This document shows positions 58,327 to 64,000 of a stretch of 64,000 nucleotides of DNA, in pieces. Source of the stretch: Austropuccinia psidii (lineage: Eukaryota > Basidiomycota > Pucciniomycetes > Pucciniales > Sphaerophragmiaceae). The stretch is taken from the NCBI GenBank assembly GCA_023105745.1, contig JALGQZ010000009.1, forward strand, positions 30,606,107 through 30,670,106, written 5' to 3'. A program made the position numbers and the translations under genes. The notes under the pieces were generated by a model. That model did not search any database and had not been told where the DNA came from. It was given only the letters and a program-made list of their open reading frames with translations. Positions within the stretch are counted from its first letter, which is position 1, and every line of letters begins with the position of its first letter.

Positions 58327-61300
58327 TTCCCCTCTGTTGTTAAAGTAATTGTAAATGAGTCAGAAATATGCAGTGGTTAGCTTGAAGTGACACATTTATT
58401 AGCATTTTTTTTCAAGTGGCCAAAAGATATTTTCCAAATATTTCATTGTGAAGTATCTTTATAAAAGAATACTTAATTTGGTTTCAATATCGGCGTTTTT
58501 TTCATGGAAAGAAATAATAATCTTTTTCACATATTTTTTAAAATAATATCATTTTTGGAGTTTTACTATTGTTATCCTTTGTTGGTTTTTTCTTTCTCCC
58601 GTGTATTGGTCTTACTATATTTTTAAAAAACTCTTGAGTTTCCATGATATAAATAAAAAGGATAATTTTGAATGTTTTGCTTAAATCCCATTCATGATAG
58701 GGCTACTTTACAAAATCTCACATTATGGTCTCTATATAATATTAGGTACCACAAGTTTTTTTAATCTAATGGAATAATTGATTGAATTTAGTTATTATAA
58801 TTTTCTTATTTATAGCAAAAAATATCATGATCATATTGAAGTATAACTTTCATAAGAAACTTTGTAAACACTTTCCCCCCTGAATCTTCCTTTTCATAAT
58901 TATAATAGCTAACTAGAGCTATTCAGAAACAAAGTTATCTTCATATTTCAATAAATTTAATTGAATTATATTTTCAGTTTAGGGAAAGAATTAAGGAAAG
59001 GGAGTTCTTTTCATAGCAAAGATCCTCCATCTATCTAAGCTGATAGTATTAGTAGACATACATGGATTGGTTATGAAAGAATGAATCAATCCTCAATCTT
59101 TCAATATTATCAAATCAAGCTCTTTGGTATTGTGTCATTGATTCAAAGCTGCTAATAGAACTCGAAAAACCAATGAGATGATAAAAACTTGGAATTTCTA
59201 TATTTAAAGAACAACTTAAATTCATTTTTGTGATCATTAAGAGCAACAAAATAAGGATTTTGTATCTTATGTTCAGACCAATAAGTAAATTTCATTATGA
59301 GTATGTATTTTTAAACCTTATCATTCCCTTGATATTCCCCTCTCCTTTGAAAAAAGCCACAGTCAAAAAAGGGAGCTATTAGTTGTTTTGCAAAATTCAC
59401 ACCTCCAAATATCTGGTGTTTTGAATTAAATAAATCCATTTTGTTGCCCCTCAATCACATTTCCCCCCAATACTCTGGATCTCTCAAATAGAAACCCATT
59501 TTATTTCGGCAATCCATAATGAATACAGCTTAAAAGGCAAACAATATCTTTGTATTTACACAAAGATAGCTGAATATACCTGCATCATTGAAGATGAAAT
59601 CAGTTAAAAGATGGAGGATGATATTCTATTAATCAATTACTTATATTATGAACAATATTGAAACCAACCTAGGTTTTACAATTAAGCTCATATTTACCAA
59701 ATAAGTGATTTGAAAAAATTACCATGTTCCAAATTTTTCAAAATATTATATGCATAATTTCAAATATCTCAATATTTTATAAAATTGGTCCGAAAAGATC
59801 AAATATTATGGAAAAGATCAAATATTGAGGAATTGGATATTATTATTTTTTTTTTAAACTTTTTCTATCTGGTATTAAGAGATTTTCATATTCAATTAAG
59901 AGGATTGGAGAACTATCTGGGATTGGTAAGGGAGTTGTGATCCTTAATACACAAAATATAATTGAAGAAATTTTGAAGCAAAAGTAATCTTATATCAAAT
60001 GGAAAGATCATAATTAATTCAAGGAACTGTTTCAGAAACTTAAAGCTGAAGTCTTTCCTTGTCAGATTAGGTTTGAAATTGGAAGCTTAATACTTATATT
60101 ACGAAAGACACCAAATGAATTCAGAAATTAATCTTCATCAAAAGGAGAGGAAGGTAATTAAGAAATGTAAATAAATTTGTAAATACTAATAATAAACTCC
60201 ATTTAAATTAGGAATGTTTTTGATGTGAATAAATGTTTTTGAGACTTAAATTTTGGTTTATAATTAATGAAGAGTGTCAGAATATGAATTTTTACCAAAT
60301 TCCTGAGAAATAATTTCCTTGAAATCAATATTTACCGGATTATTCATAATGTTCCAGCTCACATTTCATTTTCACATATTAAAAAGTAAATTTTGACCAA
60401 ATAAACTTTTGAGACAAGCTCAAATGTTCCCTTAGTCAATCGTGTGTCTATATTGAGCATAGAACTGGGATTCTCAAAGGAAATTAATATATCGTACAGA
60501 AGTTTTTTTTTCAAATGAAATTATCTGAGGAATTTCAAAAATATGGTGAGTTTGGTTATAAAATTTTTCATATCGAATTATTTTCTGGGATGAATTTGGG
60601 ACCAATGGCTCAAATTTCATGAGGATAAAGACCCGCCTGTTCTTAAAGCTTTAAATGAAGAGCTCTCTATTGTAATAGCTCAAAGAATACATAAAAAAAT
60701 TCAAAGAATTACCATTGAAATTCTATGAAGATGTCTCTTATATATATATCATTTAAATTTTTTTCATTCAAATCCCTAAATAGCCAATGATACCTTGACA
60801 TATACTGGAATATTTTAAATTTGACTAGCGATAAACACATTTGATTGTGTTTTTATAGTAGCCAGGTTTTTTCATGTGAGGAAAACTTATTAAACTTACT
60901 TTTAAACTGTTAAGATAGGACTAAAAGCTCTTTATTGTGGTATGTCAGATTTTTCTATGAAATGGTTAATACATTATCATAATTTTTTTCAAAGTATGGA
61001 GATATTATCATTCTGAGAAAAAATGAAGCTACTGGTAAAATTTACAAAACATAGGAATATGGTTTAATGATGGTTCACTTCTTTCAGAAATTTTGAAATA
61101 AAAATATAAATAAAGCTTTCTACCGTTTTTTCGTGTTTCAAAGTAAATTTATGAATGTTTCTCTAATTTGATAAAGCTGGAAAACAAACTAGAAATAAAA
61201 AGCTACAGGATTATTTCGTCTAACTTGCAATTAAAATTTATTTAAAGACTCTGTTGTTATTCCAACTAAGTTTTATTTTTATCTTTGGTGTTTTTTCTTT

Positions 61301-64000
61301 TTATCTTTGATTTTACTCTTATTTCTATTTCTATTTTTATTTTTATATTAATCTTTACTTTAATCTCAATGCTTATTTTTTCATTTTTTTATTTGATTGT
61401 TTATTCTTATCTTTATATTCTTTCTTACTGACTTATACTTTATTCATATTCTAATTTAATTAAATTTTATTGAAAAAATGAAGAAAAGAAGTTATATTTA
61501 TTGGTTAATTCTTGGTCTCCTGGAATGTGGGACTCTGTGACTGAATAATTTCTGTCTTTTATTTTTTTAAGATTTTGTTAAATTTTACCTTTTCATTGGA
61601 AAAAAACATCATTTTTTTGTTTATTTTTGGTGTCTTAGCCTCTAGGAGATATCTAGTATCATTAATACTAATATCTATCTTCTTCCAATATGAATTTAGT
61701 TTTTATCTAACACTGAGTTATCATTTTTCAATATTAGTAAGTATTCATTTATTTTAATACTTGTGTTAAAGATCTCACTAGCCCCGTGTATTATATGTTG
61801 GATGTTTCTAAAATACTTTTGGTTAGCTTCTTGATTTAAAAAAATAAACATGAAAAGGAATTAATTAGTAATTATGGCCCCTGATAGTAAAAAGCATACC
61901 TAATATATGGAATAAGCCATAAGAAAGAAACAAACTAAAATTAGGATTGTGTTTTTTGAATATTATATAAATTGACTTGAACTTGAGTTATAAAAATGTT
62001 TTATGTCTATTTGTGGTGCTATAAGGTTTTCGACTTCGTCATATAAGGAAAAGATGCATCTTATAAGTGTTTCTCACTGTAGAATGAAATATTCATAGTA
62101 GAAATTTAACTTTCTCTAGATTATGAATACTGATTATTTTGATCAATGATTCCTAGATTAGGTGAATCCAGTAAAGTTCAAATCCAAAGAATTAAATTCA
62201 AAAATGTTGAAAATAACATGGATGATGACCATCGTTCATCTGCTTTATTAGTTCTCCATTGATTGAAGCTGAATTTGTTTTCCAAGACTTTAATTGATTA
62301 ATACAACAACATTCTAACCCCGGAATTCCCCAAGAATTCCCTTTTCTAGGTACCATTGAATTATTCTATATGATTGATTCAAAATCGACCTTTCTTATTG
62401 TCTCAAATAAAACAATTGTTGCAATTATTAATTTAATCCCTTTTTCACCCTTGTCAAAAATTAAAATGAAAGGATGAAGCCATCATAATACAACTATATT
62501 AAATGAGAAAATGTCTTTCCAGGTTAAAATAAACAAGAAAATAATTTCTAGATGAATGATCCCCAGGAGATTTTCGAAATACATTACTTAAAATGAAAGT
62601 ATTGGATTTTGTGGTTCCACAAAAAAAAATTCAAAAGAATATCACCAATATAAGAATAACTCAGAAAAATGGATAGTAAAATTCTTTGAGCTCTTCAATA
62701 ATTTTAAAGCAAAAGCTTCTGGATTCCTCAGAGATTTAAATAAAAGTATACAAAGATATCACATAAAATTATTTTATTAAAGTCAATATCATAATATAAA
62801 CCCTCATGATCTTTCTTCTTCTTTAAGATTCATCAAAAATCAGATTTCTAACAAGCCTTAAAAATAATTTTATTAATGAAAAGGGGATTCTTTATGGTGG
62901 ATTCCAGTGAATACATATACTGGTAAACCCTATAGCCAACCAAATAGAAGGTCGTAAATGGGAGTTTTGTTTTACCTGAAAATTACTTTTCAAAAGATTA
63001 TTCAAATTTCAGTAAAATTTGGAATATTAGGTGGAGGTCCAAATATTCAATTCAATTTCATGAACAGCTTATTCATACTACTACAAATACTGCTATTGGG
63101 ATTTCCGAATTTTTTTTCCAAAATATTGATCAATCTTTGTACCTCCAATGATTTTGGTCCCAAGGGTTTTTATAGGATTAATTAATTGTACTTTATGATT
63201 CGTGATAATATCTCAGCTATATGACAAACCCACTCAAATAATTAATGAATCATCCAGTAGAATAAATAAATTAATCAAAATATCTACTTCATATTTTAAG
63301 GCATCAATCGAAATAAACTGTCTTTATATTGGCGAGAAGACAAAAAAAAGAAGGCCTTTTATAAAATTTAAGGAAACACACCATTGAAAAAGAGCAAGAA
63401 TCTTAATCAAAGATTATTTGGAGTAAGAAATTTATTAAGATATAAATCAAATTCTCCAAAATCAGGCAGTTAGTTTTTTTATCTGACTCAGAAATTAAGT
63501 TAATTATTGGAATTTACTTTTGATTATGAAGATGTGACTATCATTGTGAATATCTTGATTACATAGTATGATGAATATATATATTAATATAGAATGAAAA
63601 TGACCAAATTATAACATATATTCCATTTAAGATGTTTCATACATATCCTTAGCTTATAGATTGAAAAAATTATGGAGCATAAGTTTTATATATTATCCTA
63701 TTGCGGGAAAATGAAGTTCAAGTACCACAAGTAAACTTCTGTCTCTAAGTAGAAAATTCTCTGAAATGATACTTTCCAATTTTCAAATATAAGCCAAAAT
63801 ATTTCTAAAAGCCATCTGAAACTTCATTTTTCATTCATTTTAATAAAATCTGTATCCAGGTTTATATTATTTATTAATTTCAATCCTCAATTTTCTGCTA
63901 TTAAATTAAAATTATTAGTGATTTTCCATATTTTGGAAACATACCCCATGGGGTTATTCTGTCCCAGTTCATTACTGATCAGTTAAAAAAACAAATGAAA
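58327..64000. other. AT-rich DNA, no gene seen
   Basis: No frame with a domain. Small open frames (61,575-61,757, 62,958-63,185, 63,202-63,387) are hydrophobic or low complexity. I see no transposon ends. Confidence 0.45.
61265..61450. repeat. pyrimidine-rich low-complexity tract
   Basis: Nearly all T with scattered C and A (TATTTT/TCTTTA-type words), extending about 185 bp. An expanded, impure simple repeat. Confidence 0.7.

Noticed and set aside
1..64000. CRISPR arrays, operons, bacterial signals, rRNA or tRNA genes
   Set aside because: The introns and transposons are eukaryotic; I saw no regular spacer-repeat array and no sequence that folds as a tRNA in reading by eye. A tRNA scan would be decisive.

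Overview
The window is 64 kb of AT-rich eukaryotic DNA from a large, transposon-packed genome. I recognise one ordinary cellular gene with confidence: an eight-exon soluble inorganic pyrophosphatase on the minus strand (36,620-38,072), whose C-terminus and short GT-AG introns (61-160 nt) are fungal in style. The retroelement proteins (Ty3/gypsy with a chromodomain-like tail, copia with an initiator-tRNA primer site, Helitron, pogo, Tc1 and hAT) fit a rust fungus (Pucciniales). The gypsy polyprotein and the GC-rich solo LTR resemble what I remember of Austropuccinia psidii repeats. That species assignment is inference from memory, not a search result.

Layout: 0.5-1.7 kb, pogo-type DDE transposase relic. 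4.16-14.54 kb, a structurally complete Ty3/gypsy element with 1.92-kb LTRs (about 2.3% diverged by hand count), 5-bp target duplication, primer site, polypurine tract, and a gag-pol frame of about 5.7 kb broken only by five nonsense codons. 14.5-24 kb, AT-rich DNA with one doubtful gene fragment near 18 kb. 23.97-27.13 kb, a Tc1-like element split by a 1,548-bp solo LTR with a perfect CTCAT duplication. 33.0-34.7 kb, hAT transposase relic. 36.6-38.2 kb, the pyrophosphatase gene. 39.8-44.1 kb, a degenerate tandem array with a period near 161 bp. 46.7-51.3 kb, a minus-strand Helitron with both candidate termini. 51.6-52.8 kb, an unrecognised spliced gene relic. 53.56-58.33 kb, a decayed Ty1/copia element. 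58.3-64 kb, AT-rich DNA in which I see no gene.

All but one of the elements with a DDE or reverse-transcriptase core examined here carry changes at catalytic positions or nonsense codons in the core; none looks autonomous. The most unusual structure is in the gypsy element: the 5' gag region (6,783-7,544) reads as protein in two overlapping same-strand frames. The alternative frame gives a Trp-rich domain followed by a very basic tail. Also notable are a 27-bp duplication of the LTR end plus primer site, the overlap of the copia primer site with its gag start codon, and a pyrophosphatase leader that could supply a mitochondrial form from an upstream start.
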